Below are positions 8,895 through 17,503 of a DNA stretch of 64,000 nt, piece after piece. The notes below the pieces were generated by a model. That model was not told the origin of the DNA and did no database searches. It saw nothing but the letters and a program-made list of their open reading frames with translations. Made by a program: the position numbers and the translations under genes. The stretch is taken from positions 1 through 64,000 of the forward strand of contig NZ_JAUSUV010000006.1 in NCBI RefSeq assembly GCF_030814315.1. Reading direction: 5' to 3'. The DNA comes from Croceifilum oryzae. GTDB lineage: Bacteria; Bacillota; Bacilli; Thermoactinomycetales; Thermoactinomycetaceae. Every line of letters starts with the position of its first letter. The stretch's first letter is position 1.

Positions 8895-8926
8895 TAACCT
8901 CCACTCGAACATGAAGTGGAGGTTTT
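8895..8926. terminator. Terminator between the small membrane gene and lipB
   Basis: ACCTCCACT and AGTGGAGGT pair over 9 bp around a 9-base loop, followed by TTTGC on the plus strand. It lies between two convergent genes and may serve both, although the T-tract is short. Confidence 0.65.
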
Positions 8927-8941
8927 GCATTACATGATACA

Positions 8942-9673
8942 TTACTGATACTCTCTTCGAATCCAACTGAGTACGTCCTCTTCATCCTCTACAACATAGG
9001 ATGATAAACGCCTCTCATCTTTCGCTTTCCAATCAAATACTTCTTCCACCGCTTCAATGACATAATCCATTACGAGAGAGAGATCGATTTCTTTCCCCAG
9101 CAGTTTTTCAAGAGAAGTAACTCCATATTCTTGAATGCCGCATGGGATAATGGTCTGGAAAAACTGAAGATCACTGTTTACATTTAGTGCAAATCCATGA
9201 CTGGTAATATATCCTTTACGTGTACGAGCACGATTAAATTTTACCCCAATAGCCGCCACTTTCTCTTCCCCAATCCAAACCCCGGTGTATGGCTCTTTTC
9301 GTGTTGGTTGTAAGCCAAAGCGACGTAGTGCAATGATCAGGACTTCTTCTAATTGGCGTAGATAGGCGTGTGCATCATTTCCCTGTGTGGCTAGGTCAAA
9401 AATAGGATAGCCCACTAACTGACCCGGTCCGTGATACGTAACATCCCCACCGCGATCAATCTCAACGAGGTCCATGCCCATCTCAGCATATTGCTCTTTA
9501 GAGAATAGTAGGTTCTCTATGTGACTCCCTCTCCCCAGTGTAAGGGTATGAGGATGTTCTAATAGCAAGAGTTGGCTCGGAAGCCCTTCGTGGTCGATTT
9601 CGTGTACGAGTTTTTTTTGTAGATCCCATGCTTCTTGGTATGGAATGAGACCTAATCGTTGTACTTCAAACAT
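8942..9673 (-). CDS. lipB: Octanoyl-[acyl-carrier protein] transferase LipB
   Basis: 243 residues of the LipB family. RGGDVTYHGPGQLVGYP is the family signature, TLGRGSH precedes it, and IIPCGI carries the catalytic Cys; the Lys of GVKFNRART region completes the usual pair (position inferred). LipB moves octanoyl from ACP to lipoyl domains; LipA then adds sulfur. Bacillus subtilis uses LipM and LipL instead, so a LipB in a Bacillales-like genome is worth noting. ATG at 9673 has AGGA 10 bases upstream; a GTG at 9682 is too close to it. The gene lies downstream of the bkd operon on the same strand, whose E2 is a substrate for this enzyme. Confidence 0.93.
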   Translation of the reverse strand: MFEVQRLGLIPYQEAWDLQKKLVHEIDHEGLPSQLLLLEHPHTLTLGRGSHIENLLFSKEQYAEMGMDLVEIDRGGDVTYHGPGQLVGYPIFDLATQGNDAHAYLRQLEEVLIIALRRFGLQPTRKEPYTGVWIGEEKVAAIGVKFNRARTRKGYITSHGFALNVNSDLQFFQTIIPCGIQEYGVTSLEKLLGKEIDLSLVMDYVIEAVEEVFDWKAKDERRLSSYVVEDEEDVLSWIRREYQ

Positions 9674-9796
9674 GTTGCTCACATCCTAGTAAGGTGGTTC
9701 GTTTTGTGTGATATGTACCGTATTGTACCATAAGTTCATAAGAGTAGACCTGTTGTGTCTGTGAAGGCTCAGATATGGGCTTGTTGATGAATCAGA

Positions 9797-9998
9797 GTCC
9801 CGGGGCAATGTATCCGACCACAGCTCAAATAGTGAGCCTGCGAGGATGTAAAAAGCAAGTCCGCTCCGTCTATCGATGCTTCGGGCAAGTGGCAAAACTC
9901 GCAAAGAGCGCTCAAACATTGCCACAAAACGCCCTTGCTTCGAAGGACTACGCTAAGCAGGCCCACTAACATCGCAGTGATCAGATACATTGTCCCTG
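9797..9998 (+). repeat. Structured repeat, copy A (~200 bp)
   Basis: Nested inverted repeats. Outer arms 9802-9821 (GGGGCAATGTATC...) and 9977-9996 (...GATACATTGTCCC). Second stem AGTGAGCCTGC 9831-9841 with GCAGGCCCACT 9957-9967. Inner stem GTGGCAA 9889-9895 with TTGCCAC 9919-9925, enclosing CTCGCAAAGAG. Related copies lie at 10155-10352 (inverted) and 46860-47045. No transposase gene and no convincing reading frame. It could be a MITE-like element or a multicopy non-coding RNA. Confidence 0.8.
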
Positions 9999-10154
9999 TT
10001 CCTCTAACATTTTATCAAGAATCGTTTTACCTATAATCCTTTCTTGTAACCACAGTAATTAATAATACAGGGGAAATCCACTGTAGAAATCAAGATAGTT
10101 AATGCTATTCAGCCAAACAGACCTTCAAAAACTACAAAGCTTGTGTAAGAAGTA

Positions 10155-10352
10155 GGGAGTGTCTGTTCGATACCATGCGATGTTAGCGATCCTACCTAGC
10201 GTAGCTATCCGTAGCATGGGGCGCTTTTGGTGCAACTTGTTTGAGCGCTCTTTGCGAGTTTTGCACCTGCCCCAGCGGAGGATGGCGGAGCGGACTTGCT
10301 TTTCACATCTCTGCGGGATCGGTATCTGAGCAGGTATCGAATAGACACTCCC
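10155..10352 (-). repeat. Structured repeat, copy B, inverted relative to A
   Basis: The core matches copy A read on the other strand: the stretch GCAAAACTCGCAAAGAGCGC is identical in both. The outer arms are a different sequence but still pair: GGGAGTGTCTGTTCGATACC 10155-10174 with its complement at 10333-10352 (one mismatch). Second stem CGATCC 10187-10192 with GGATCG 10316-10321. Inner stem GGTGCAA 10229-10235 with TTGCACC 10261-10267. The stems are thus kept by paired changes relative to A. The remainder of the 9674-10468 gap contains nothing else recognisable. Confidence 0.78.
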
Positions 10353-10412
10353 TGCTCTCATCCACCAACCAGCCCCATCACTTCTTACTTGAAAGTATTT
10401 TGCATGACATAC

Positions 10413-10447
10413 ATGAACAGGCACCCCTACTCAGAGCACCTGTTCAT
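10413..10447. other. Stem-loop after the bkd operon
   Basis: ATGAACAGG 10413-10421 pairs perfectly with CCTGTTCAT 10439-10447. It lies just past the E2 stop on the minus strand. There is no T-tract, so it may be an RNA 3' end protector or an inefficient terminator. Confidence 0.45.
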
Positions 10448-10468
10448 CGTCAGTAACTAACCCTTATA

Positions 10469-11794
10469 TTAAAAAGTTGAGTCAACCGTATATTCCTCTA
10501 ATAACTCTTTCACACGTGCCAAGAAACGACCTGCCACTAGACCATCTAATACCCGATGATCCAACGACATACAGATGTTCATCATATCGCGTACAGCAAA
10601 CATATTATTCATAACCACAGGACGCTTCACAATCGCTTCAAAAGACAGAATCGCTGCTTGTGGTTGGTTAATAATCGGTTGGGACATAACAGAACCAAAA
10701 GAACCTGTATTATTAACCGTAAACGTTCCACCTTGCAGATCGCTTAAATCTAGTTTGCCAGCACGAGTCTTCTGGGCTAAGGTGTTCACTTTCTTAGCAA
10801 GTCCCAAGATGGAAAGCTCATCCACATCTGGGATCACAGGCACATAAAGCGCATCATCCGTTGCCACTGCGATAGAGATATTGATCCGTTTTTTCTGAAT
10901 GATCTTATCTCCACCCCACATGGAGTTGATAACCGGGAATTCCTTCAAAGCATCACTAACTGCTTTGATGAAGAATGGCATAAAGGTTAACGATACGCCT
11001 TCACGAACTTTGAAATCATGTTTCATCTTGTTACGAAGTTCAACAAGACCGGTTACATCGACTTCCATCATCGTCCATGCATGTGGCGCCTCGTGTTTAC
11101 TTTGTACCATACGGCTGGCAATGGTTTTACGCACGCTGGTAAGAGGGATCTCGATATCGCCTTCTTCTGTGACGACTCCCATAGCTGGTTTGCTAGCTGG
11201 GGGGGTCGTAGAAAGTGCTGTATCCACATCAACAGTAGGTACCTGTGCTACAACTGGCTCATCCACTGAAATCACCTGAGGAGTAGGAGCACTTCCTACC
11301 TTGCCAATCCCTTGCTCAATAGCCGTCAAAATATCTTTCCGAGTAATTCGACCACCTGCACCTGTACCGGTAAGAAGAGTAAGATCGATATCATTTTCCT
11401 GGGATAGACGTAAAACCGCTGGAGAAAAACGTCCACTGCCAGAGCCACGTTTAGCAGATACATCTACCTTTGCCGGAGCTGGAGCTGAAGCATTCGTTGC
11501 CTCAGGTTTTGCTTCTTCTGCAACAGGAGTAGTTGGAGCCGCTGTTACTTCCGCGCCTTCTTCTGCCATTTTACAGATAATCTCTCCAACTGCTACGGTT
11601 TCTCCTTCCCCTGCCACGATTTCGACCATCGTTCCCTCAAACGTAGCAGGAACCTCTGCATTTACTTTATCTGTCGATACTTCACAGATTGCTTCGTACT
11701 TAGCTACAGGGTCACCCGGTTTCTTTAGCCACTTGGCAATGGTGCCTTCTGTGACGCTCTCGCCAAGCTGAGGCATTTTAATTTCAGTTGCCAT
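10469..11794 (-). CDS. bkdB: Branched-chain 2-oxoacid dehydrogenase E2 (dihydrolipoyl acyltransferase)
   Basis: 441 residues with three parts. Lipoyl domain, residues 1-78, with the lipoyl Lys43 in STDKVNAEVP. An Ala/Pro-rich linker leads to the E1/E3-binding domain (about 118-160, RFSPAVLRLSQENDIDLTLL). The catalytic domain (about 215-441) ends with MSLDHRVLDG, in which His413 is the catalytic base. E2 transfers branched acyl groups from E1 to CoA. Last gene of the operon, 39 bp after E1 beta. The position next to E1 genes, lpdV and bcd separates it from pyruvate and 2-oxoglutarate dehydrogenase E2. Confidence 0.95.
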   Translation of the reverse strand: MATEIKMPQLGESVTEGTIAKWLKKPGDPVAKYEAICEVSTDKVNAEVPATFEGTMVEIVAGEGETVAVGEIICKMAEEGAEVTAAPTTPVAEEAKPEATNASAPAPAKVDVSAKRGSGSGRFSPAVLRLSQENDIDLTLLTGTGAGGRITRKDILTAIEQGIGKVGSAPTPQVISVDEPVVAQVPTVDVDTALSTTPPASKPAMGVVTEEGDIEIPLTSVRKTIASRMVQSKHEAPHAWTMMEVDVTGLVELRNKMKHDFKVREGVSLTFMPFFIKAVSDALKEFPVINSMWGGDKIIQKKRINISIAVATDDALYVPVIPDVDELSILGLAKKVNTLAQKTRAGKLDLSDLQGGTFTVNNTGSFGSVMSQPIINQPQAAILSFEAIVKRPVVMNNMFAVRDMMNICMSLDHRVLDGLVAGRFLARVKELLEEYTVDSTF

Positions 11795-11833
11795 GCTGAT
11801 CCTCCTTCAATTCGTCTGCTTGCAAGATGAAAT

Positions 11834-12817
11834 TTAGAATTCTGCTAGTTCACGGATTGCTTTGGCAATTTTATCTGGATTTAAGATAAATTCCTTTTCC
11901 AATGTCGGGCTATATGGCATAGCAGGAACATCGGGACCCGCAAGACGACGTACAGGAGCATCCAATTCAAAGAATGCCTCTTCTGCGATGATCGCTGATA
12001 CTTCGCCACCAAAGCCACCTGTAAGGTTATCCTCATGAACCACGAGTACTTTACCCGTCTTGGCAACTGCTTCTAAAACTGCTTCTTTATCTAATGGAAC
12101 GAGAGTACGTAAATCGAGAACGTGTACACTAATTCCGTCTTTTTCTAGCTGTTCTGCGGCTTGTAGAGCAAAGTGAACCATCATTCCGTATGTAATAACA
12201 GTTACATCGGTACCTTCGCGCTTCACGTCAGCCTTGCCGATTGGAATCGTATAATCATCAGCAGGCACTTCCCCTTTAATCAGGCGATAGCAACGTTTAT
12301 GCTCAAAGAATAGAACCGGATCGTCATCACGAATCGCTGATTTCAACAGACCTTTAACATCATAAGGAGTAGATGGGGTTACAATTTTCAAGCCCGGTAC
12401 CCCTGTAAAGATCTTCTCAACACTTTGGGAGTGATAAAGCGCGCCGTGGATTCCTCCGCCATACGGAGCACGTACCACCATTGGGCAAGACCATTTATTA
12501 TTAGAACGATAACGAATTTTCGCTGCTTCACTTATGATCTGGTTAATAGCTGGCATAATAAAGTCAGCAAATTGCATCTCGGCAATCGGACGCTTTCCAT
12601 AAGCTGCCGCTCCGATCGCAACACCTGCAATCGCAGACTCTGTAAGTGGAGTATCAAGTACACGATCCTCTCCAAACTCACTATATAAACCGTCCGTAGC
12701 GCGGAATACTCCACCACGCACACCTACGTCTTCTCCTAGAACGAATACCTGAGAGTCTCGTTGCATCTCTTCACGCATCGCAAGCGTTACTGCTTCAATA
12801 TAAGACATGATTGCCAT
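11834..12817 (-). CDS. bkdAB: Branched-chain 2-oxoacid dehydrogenase E1 beta
   Basis: 327 residues, the usual length. The N-half is the pyrimidine-binding transketolase fold (VFVLGEDVGVRGGVFRAT, DTPLTESAIAGVAIGAA, MQFADFIMPAINQI), and the C-half is the transketolase C-terminal domain (KVLVVHEDNLTGGFGGEVSA). With E1 alpha it makes the thiamine-diphosphate enzyme that decarboxylates keto acids of Val, Leu and Ile. ATG at 12817 has AGGAGGAACC upstream; ATG at 12808 is also possible. It lies 14 bp from the E1 alpha gene, as expected for an operon. Confidence 0.95.
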   Translation of the reverse strand: MAIMSYIEAVTLAMREEMQRDSQVFVLGEDVGVRGGVFRATDGLYSEFGEDRVLDTPLTESAIAGVAIGAAAYGKRPIAEMQFADFIMPAINQIISEAAKIRYRSNNKWSCPMVVRAPYGGGIHGALYHSQSVEKIFTGVPGLKIVTPSTPYDVKGLLKSAIRDDDPVLFFEHKRCYRLIKGEVPADDYTIPIGKADVKREGTDVTVITYGMMVHFALQAAEQLEKDGISVHVLDLRTLVPLDKEAVLEAVAKTGKVLVVHEDNLTGGFGGEVSAIIAEEAFFELDAPVRRLAGPDVPAMPYSPTLEKEFILNPDKIAKAIRELAEF

Positions 12818-12831
12818 GTTGATGGTTCCTC

Positions 12832-13815
12832 CTATTCCGCAAATACGTATTTATAGGTTTCTGATGGATCTGGGTAGGCTGCCTTTTCTGCATAATCTGT
12901 AGCAGCATCTACTTCTTTTTTGATCTCTGCTTCTATTTGTGCATCCGACTCTTCTGTTAAGAGGCCATGATCCAGTAAGTACTGGCGATATTGGAACAAC
13001 GAATCTTTTTTCTTCGCCTCTTCCACTTCTTCACGAGAACGATAGGTACGATCATCGTCATCACTTGAGTGCGGAACCAGACGATAAGAAATGGTTTCAA
13101 CCAAAGTTGGACCTTCTCCACGACGGCCACGCTCAACCGCCTCTTTTACAGCACGATATACTTCTAGTGGATCGTTTCCATCTACTGAAACGCCCGGCAT
13201 ACCGTAACCAGCACCACGTGCAGCGATACTTCCACCCGCTACTTGCTTTTCTAGAGGAACGGAAATGGCATACTGGTTGTTTTGTACCATAAAGATAACG
13301 GGCAGTTTATGAACCCCTGCAAAGTTCATCGCCTCATGCAAGTCCCCTTGGTTCGCAGAGCCTTCTCCGCATGTGGTTAAAACGACGAAATCTTTTTTAT
13401 CCAATTTTCCTGCATAGGCGATTCCCGTAGCATGTACCATTTGTGTGGTTACTGGGGAAGAACCTGTGAGGATGCGATAACGATGATCACCAAAATGACC
13501 CGGCATTTGACGTCCACCACTATTTGGATCTTCTGCTTTGGCAAAGGAAGAAAGCAAATAGTCTTGAGCTGTTTGTCCCATTACCATCACAAGACCCATA
13601 TCGCGATAGTACGGACATAGCCAATCCTTCTCGGTATCGAGTGCAAATCCAGCACCTATTTGTGCTGCTTCATGTCCTTGACAAGAAATAACAAATGGAA
13701 TCTTACCTGCACGATTTAAGAGCCAAGTACGCTCATCCGTTCTACGTGCTAATGTCATATATCGGTACATACTAATTGCTTGCTCATCTGTTAACCCTAA
13801 CTCTCTATGTTTCAA
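12832..13815 (-). CDS. bkdAA: Branched-chain 2-oxoacid dehydrogenase E1 alpha
   Basis: 327 residues of the dehydrogenase E1 family. The thiamine-diphosphate/Mg motif starts with CGEGSANQGDLHEAMNFAG and ends in VQNNQYAIS (the usual GDG is GEG here, a conservative change). PYYRDMGLVMVMG and RMPGHFG-type blocks line the cofactor channel, and SSDDDDRTYRS is the mobile loop. It catalyses decarboxylation and reductive acylation of the E2 lipoyl group together with BkdAB. Fifth gene of the ptb-bcd-buk-lpdV-bkdAA-bkdAB-bkdB operon. Confidence 0.95.
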   Translation of the reverse strand: MKHRELGLTDEQAISMYRYMTLARRTDERTWLLNRAGKIPFVISCQGHEAAQIGAGFALDTEKDWLCPYYRDMGLVMVMGQTAQDYLLSSFAKAEDPNSGGRQMPGHFGDHRYRILTGSSPVTTQMVHATGIAYAGKLDKKDFVVLTTCGEGSANQGDLHEAMNFAGVHKLPVIFMVQNNQYAISVPLEKQVAGGSIAARGAGYGMPGVSVDGNDPLEVYRAVKEAVERGRRGEGPTLVETISYRLVPHSSDDDDRTYRSREEVEEAKKKDSLFQYRQYLLDHGLLTEESDAQIEAEIKKEVDAATDYAEKAAYPDPSETYKYVFAE

Positions 13816-13832
13816 GGAAATCCCCCCTCAAA

Positions 13833-15257
13833 TTAACCATGAATCGCCTTTCCATCTACAGCAAGTGCTACTTCTCCAAATACCTCTGACAACGTAGGAT
13901 GTGGATGAATCGCTCGTGAAATCTCCCATGCCGTCGCATCAAGAACCTTCGCAAGTCCAGCCTCACCAATCAGATCAGTCGCATGTGCACCAATAATATG
14001 TACACCAAGCAAATCATCTGTTTTTGCATCCGATATCATCTTAATAAAGCCGTCCGTCTCACCAAATACAAGCGACTTCCCTACACCACGGAATGGGAAT
14101 TTTCCAACCTTCACTTCATGCCCGCGATCTTTTGCTTCTTGCTCTGTAAGACCGATGCTCCCTACTTCTGGTCGGCTGTAGGTACAGCGCGGAACCATTG
14201 TGCTATCCATGACATGTACATCATTTCTGGCCATATGCTCTACCGCTAGAATTCCTTCATGAGAAGCCACATGAGCTAATTGATAGCCACCGTTTACATC
14301 CCCAATCGCGTAAATATGGGACTCTGCTGTTTGCATAAAGTCGTTTACTTGAATAACGCCTTTTTCCACTTTGATGGAAGTGTTTTGTAAACCAATATCT
14401 TCAATATTAGCCTGACGACCTACTGAAACAAATACCTTCTCAGCTTGGAACGTCTCCGTTTTTCCATCTTTTTCAGCCACAACGGTTACAGAACCATCTG
14501 CTACCTTTACTTCTTCGGAAAGAACCTTTGCATTTGTAATTACTTTTACTTTTCGTTTTTTAAAAATACGAGTCATTTCTTTACTAACATCCGCATCTTC
14601 AAACGGTAAAATACGATCCGCATATTCGATTACGGTTACTTCCACACCAAAGTCACTTAGCATCGAAGCCCACTCGATCCCAATCACGCCGCCTCCGATA
14701 ATAATCATCGATTTAGGAAGCGTTTCCATTTGTAGGGCATGATCGGAATTTAGGATATGAGTACCATCGATCTCTAGTCCCGGAAGAGTACGCGGACGAG
14801 AACCTGTTGCGATCATAACATGTTGGGGGATCAGCATATCTGATTCTTTGCCATCTGCTCTTTCTACCGAGATCGTACCTGGCATAGGAGAAAAGATAGA
14901 AGGACCTAAAATGCGACCAAATCCCTGATAAACGTCTACTTTATTCTTTTTAAGAAGTCCTTCGACTCCTTTATGAAGCTGGGAAACGATTTCATTTTTT
15001 CGTTTTTGTACTAAATTCATGGAAAGTTGGACATCACCCGCTGTGATTCCATAACTCTCACTATTCTTCATTTCGTGATATACTTCGGCACTTCGCAGGA
15101 GAGACTTACTTGGGACACAACCTTTATGTAAGCATACTCCACCCACATTTTCTTTTTCGACTACAGCCACTTTCATTCCTAGTTGCGCAGCCCGGACAGC
15201 AGCGACATAACCGCCCGGACCCGCACCGAGGACTACGAGATCATAATTTTCTGCCAT
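13833..15257 (-). CDS. lpdV: Dihydrolipoyl dehydrogenase (E3) of the bkd complex
   Basis: 474 residues. FAD motif VVLGAGPGGYVAAVRAAQLG at the N-terminus, redox disulfide in GGVCLHKGCVPSK (about residues 40-52), NAD motif IIIGGGVIGIEWAS near 180, second FAD motif IYAIGDVNGG near 310, and the partner-subunit active-site block AIHPHPTLSE with the His-Glu pair near the end. It reoxidises dihydrolipoyl groups of E2 with NAD. Being inside the bkd operon it corresponds to the Bacillus lpdV gene, not to the pyruvate dehydrogenase E3. Confidence 0.96.
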   Translation of the reverse strand: MAENYDLVVLGAGPGGYVAAVRAAQLGMKVAVVEKENVGGVCLHKGCVPSKSLLRSAEVYHEMKNSESYGITAGDVQLSMNLVQKRKNEIVSQLHKGVEGLLKKNKVDVYQGFGRILGPSIFSPMPGTISVERADGKESDMLIPQHVMIATGSRPRTLPGLEIDGTHILNSDHALQMETLPKSMIIIGGGVIGIEWASMLSDFGVEVTVIEYADRILPFEDADVSKEMTRIFKKRKVKVITNAKVLSEEVKVADGSVTVVAEKDGKTETFQAEKVFVSVGRQANIEDIGLQNTSIKVEKGVIQVNDFMQTAESHIYAIGDVNGGYQLAHVASHEGILAVEHMARNDVHVMDSTMVPRCTYSRPEVGSIGLTEQEAKDRGHEVKVGKFPFRGVGKSLVFGETDGFIKMISDAKTDDLLGVHIIGAHATDLIGEAGLAKVLDATAWEISRAIHPHPTLSEVFGEVALAVDGKAIHG

Positions 15258-15275
15258 GCTCTTCTCGTCTCCTTT

Positions 15276-16358
15276 TTACTGTGGTGGATATTGTTTCGCT
15301 TCTTCTTCTTGACGTAACACACGAAGAGCACCTTCTGCAAGAGCTTGTAGCTCATCTTCACCCGGCACAACGCTAACCGGAGCAATCCACTCTACCTGCT
15401 CTTGAATCATCGAGGTAAAGAGTTGTCCATAGGCCAAGCCACCTGTCAAAATGATCTGATCTACTTCCCCTTTTAATACAGCGGCATACGCCCCAATCTC
15501 TTTCGCTACTTGATAGGCCATAGCTTCATATACGAGTTTGGCTCTTGTATCTCCTTCTTGAATCCGCTCTTCTACTTCCCGTGCATCCGTCGTTCCTAGA
15601 TACCCCATTAATCCACCTTTGCCCACGATCATCTTCATAATCTCACTCGCAAAGTATTTCCCCGAATAACTAAGAGCTACTAAGTCACCCACAGGTAGCG
15701 TACCCGCACGCTCTGGTGAAAAAGGGCCTTCTCCTGCGAGTCCGTTATTTACATCGATGACGCGCCCTTTTTGATGGGCTCCTACTGTAATTCCGCCACC
15801 CATGTGCACAATCAAATAATTTACTTCTTCATAACGCTTATTTTGCTCTTTCGCTACACGACGTGCAACTGCTTTTTGATTTAACGCATGGAAAATACTA
15901 CGACGTTCGATTTCGGGGACACCTGAGATTCGCGCCACTGGTTGGAGTTCATCTACAACCACAGGATCGACGATAAACGCAGGGATCTGTAATTGATCGG
16001 CAATGTCACTGGCAATCAATCCTGCTAGATTGGAAGCATGCATTCCATAGCGACCTGATCGCAAATCCGCTAGCATCGTGTCATTAATAGCATAAGTACC
16101 ACCAGGGATAGGGCGTAATAAGCCCCCCCTAGCAACAATGGCATGAAATCGGGTTATATTCATACCCTCTCGATCCAATGTATCTAAAATCACTTGTTTA
16201 CGAAAGGGGTATTGACTAACTAACTCCGGAAATTGAGCCAACTCTTTTGCATTATGGCGTAAGGTAATATCTAAGATCGGTTTCTCATTATCAAATACCC
16301 CTATTTTGGTCGAGGTAGATCCAGGGTTTATCGTAAGAACCCGTAAGACTTCATGCAC
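15276..16358 (-). CDS. buk: Butyrate kinase (branched-chain fatty acid kinase)
   Basis: 360 residues of the acetate/butyrate kinase (ASKHA) family. [18 protein letters not shown] is the N-terminal phosphate-binding motif; [12 protein letters not shown] and ILTGGLAYG are the further nucleotide-binding loops. It makes acyl phosphate and ADP from the acid and ATP, or the reverse to gain ATP from branched acyl phosphate made by Ptb. Start chosen is GTG at 16358, 8 bases after AGGAG, giving [13 protein letters not shown]; an upstream TTG at 16376 includes the ribosome binding site itself. Third gene of the bkd operon. Confidence 0.93.
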   Translation of the reverse strand: MHEVLRVLTINPGSTSTKIGVFDNEKPILDITLRHNAKELAQFPELVSQYPFRKQVILDTLDREGMNITRFHAIVARGGLLRPIPGGTYAINDTMLADLRSGRYGMHASNLAGLIASDIADQLQIPAFIVDPVVVDELQPVARISGVPEIERRSIFHALNQKAVARRVAKEQNKRYEEVNYLIVHMGGGITVGAHQKGRVIDVNNGLAGEGPFSPERAGTLPVGDLVALSYSGKYFASEIMKMIVGKGGLMGYLGTTDAREVEERIQEGDTRAKLVYEAMAYQVAKEIGAYAAVLKGEVDQIILTGGLAYGQLFTSMIQEQVEWIAPVSVVPGEDELQALAEGALRVLRQEEEAKQYPPQ

Positions 16359-16387
16359 TTCTAACACTCCTAACAATCCCGAACATA

Positions 16388-17482
16388 TTATCGTTGATTG
16401 AGCGAATGACGCTCTGTTTGTAAAAAGGTACTACGAGATTGGCGCAACGAAGCGATCCGCTCTTCTGCCATACGATCAGCCGCTTGATAGCTTGGAATTC
16501 CATCACGTTTCGCAATCTCAAATACACGTAGAATGTTGTCATAGATGCCTTCTACTTTTTTCATCGCGCGCTCTGGATTATATCCTAATAGCTCATCCGC
16601 AACGTTAATTAATCCACCTGCGTTAATCACATAGTCTGGAGCATATACCATTCCACGTGCATCTAGCATGTCACCGTGGCGATCTTCACGTAATTGGTTA
16701 TTGGCAGAGCCAGCAACTACTTTACACTTCAGACGTTCAATCGTGTTGTCATTAATGATTCCACCTAAAGCACATGGAGCAAAGATGTCACATTCCACAT
16801 CGTAAATTTCCTCTGGAGAGACACGAATCGCACCAAAATCATTTACGGCCCGTTGCACGTTTTCTTCATTAATATCCGTAACGATTAATTTTACATTTTC
16901 TTTATGGAGATATTCACACATGCTGTAAGCTACATTTCCAACCCCTTGAACAGCTACGACAAGACCATCTAGAGAATCAGATCCGAAAGCTTCTTTCGCT
17001 GCTGCTTTCATCCCTTTATAAACACCAAAAGCCGTTACAGGAGATGGATTCCCTGAAGAACCGAATGCTGGAGAAATCCCCGTCACATACTTCGTTTCCA
17101 AGTGAATGAGATCCATATCTTCCACGTTCGTACCAACATCCTCAGCCGTAATATAACGTCCGTTTAATCCTTCGATATAACGACCTAGTGAACGGAATAA
17201 TTCTTCACTCTTATCTTTTTTAGGGTCTCCAATTAAAACTGTTTTCCCACCGCCAAGGTTAAGGCCCGCTGCTGCTGCTTTATACGTCATACCTCTCGCT
17301 AAGCGAAGTGCATCTTCAAAAGCCTCTTCTTCCGAAGCATATGTCCACATGCGCAAACCACCAAGTGCAGGTCCGAGTGTTGTATCATGAATCGCAATAA
17401 TCGCTTTTAATCCAGAATTTTTATCTTGGCAAACTACGACTTGCTCATAATCATATTTCTCCATGTAGTCAAACAGTTTCAT
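16388..17482 (-). CDS. bcd: Leucine dehydrogenase
   Basis: 364 residues of the Glu/Leu/Phe/Val dehydrogenase family. [39 protein letters not shown] contains the catalytic Lys residues (the second in [10 protein letters not shown]), DVGTN follows, and [17 protein letters not shown] is the NAD-binding Rossmann turn. It converts Leu, Val and Ile to keto acids, the substrates of the bkd complex. ATG at 17482 has AAAGGGG 8 bases upstream. The first bases of a longer reading to 17500 are this site. Placed between ptb and buk as in Bacillus. Confidence 0.96.
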   Translation of the reverse strand: MKLFDYMEKYDYEQVVVCQDKNSGLKAIIAIHDTTLGPALGGLRMWTYASEEEAFEDALRLARGMTYKAAAAGLNLGGGKTVLIGDPKKDKSEELFRSLGRYIEGLNGRYITAEDVGTNVEDMDLIHLETKYVTGISPAFGSSGNPSPVTAFGVYKGMKAAAKEAFGSDSLDGLVVAVQGVGNVAYSMCEYLHKENVKLIVTDINEENVQRAVNDFGAIRVSPEEIYDVECDIFAPCALGGIINDNTIERLKCKVVAGSANNQLREDRHGDMLDARGMVYAPDYVINAGGLINVADELLGYNPERAMKKVEGIYDNILRVFEIAKRDGIPSYQAADRMAEERIASLRQSRSTFLQTERHSLNQR

Positions 17483-17503
17483 TAGACTATCCCCTTTCAA
17501 CTA

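Noticed and set aside
9775-10456. Several short frames within repeat copies A and B
   Set aside because: They fall on inverted-repeat arms, lack ribosome binding sites, and differ between copies in ways that keep base-pairing, not protein sequence.
9674-10468. tRNA or rRNA genes in the lipB-bkdB gap
   Set aside because: The stems do not make a cloverleaf, and no TTCRANY loop or rRNA-like sequence was seen.
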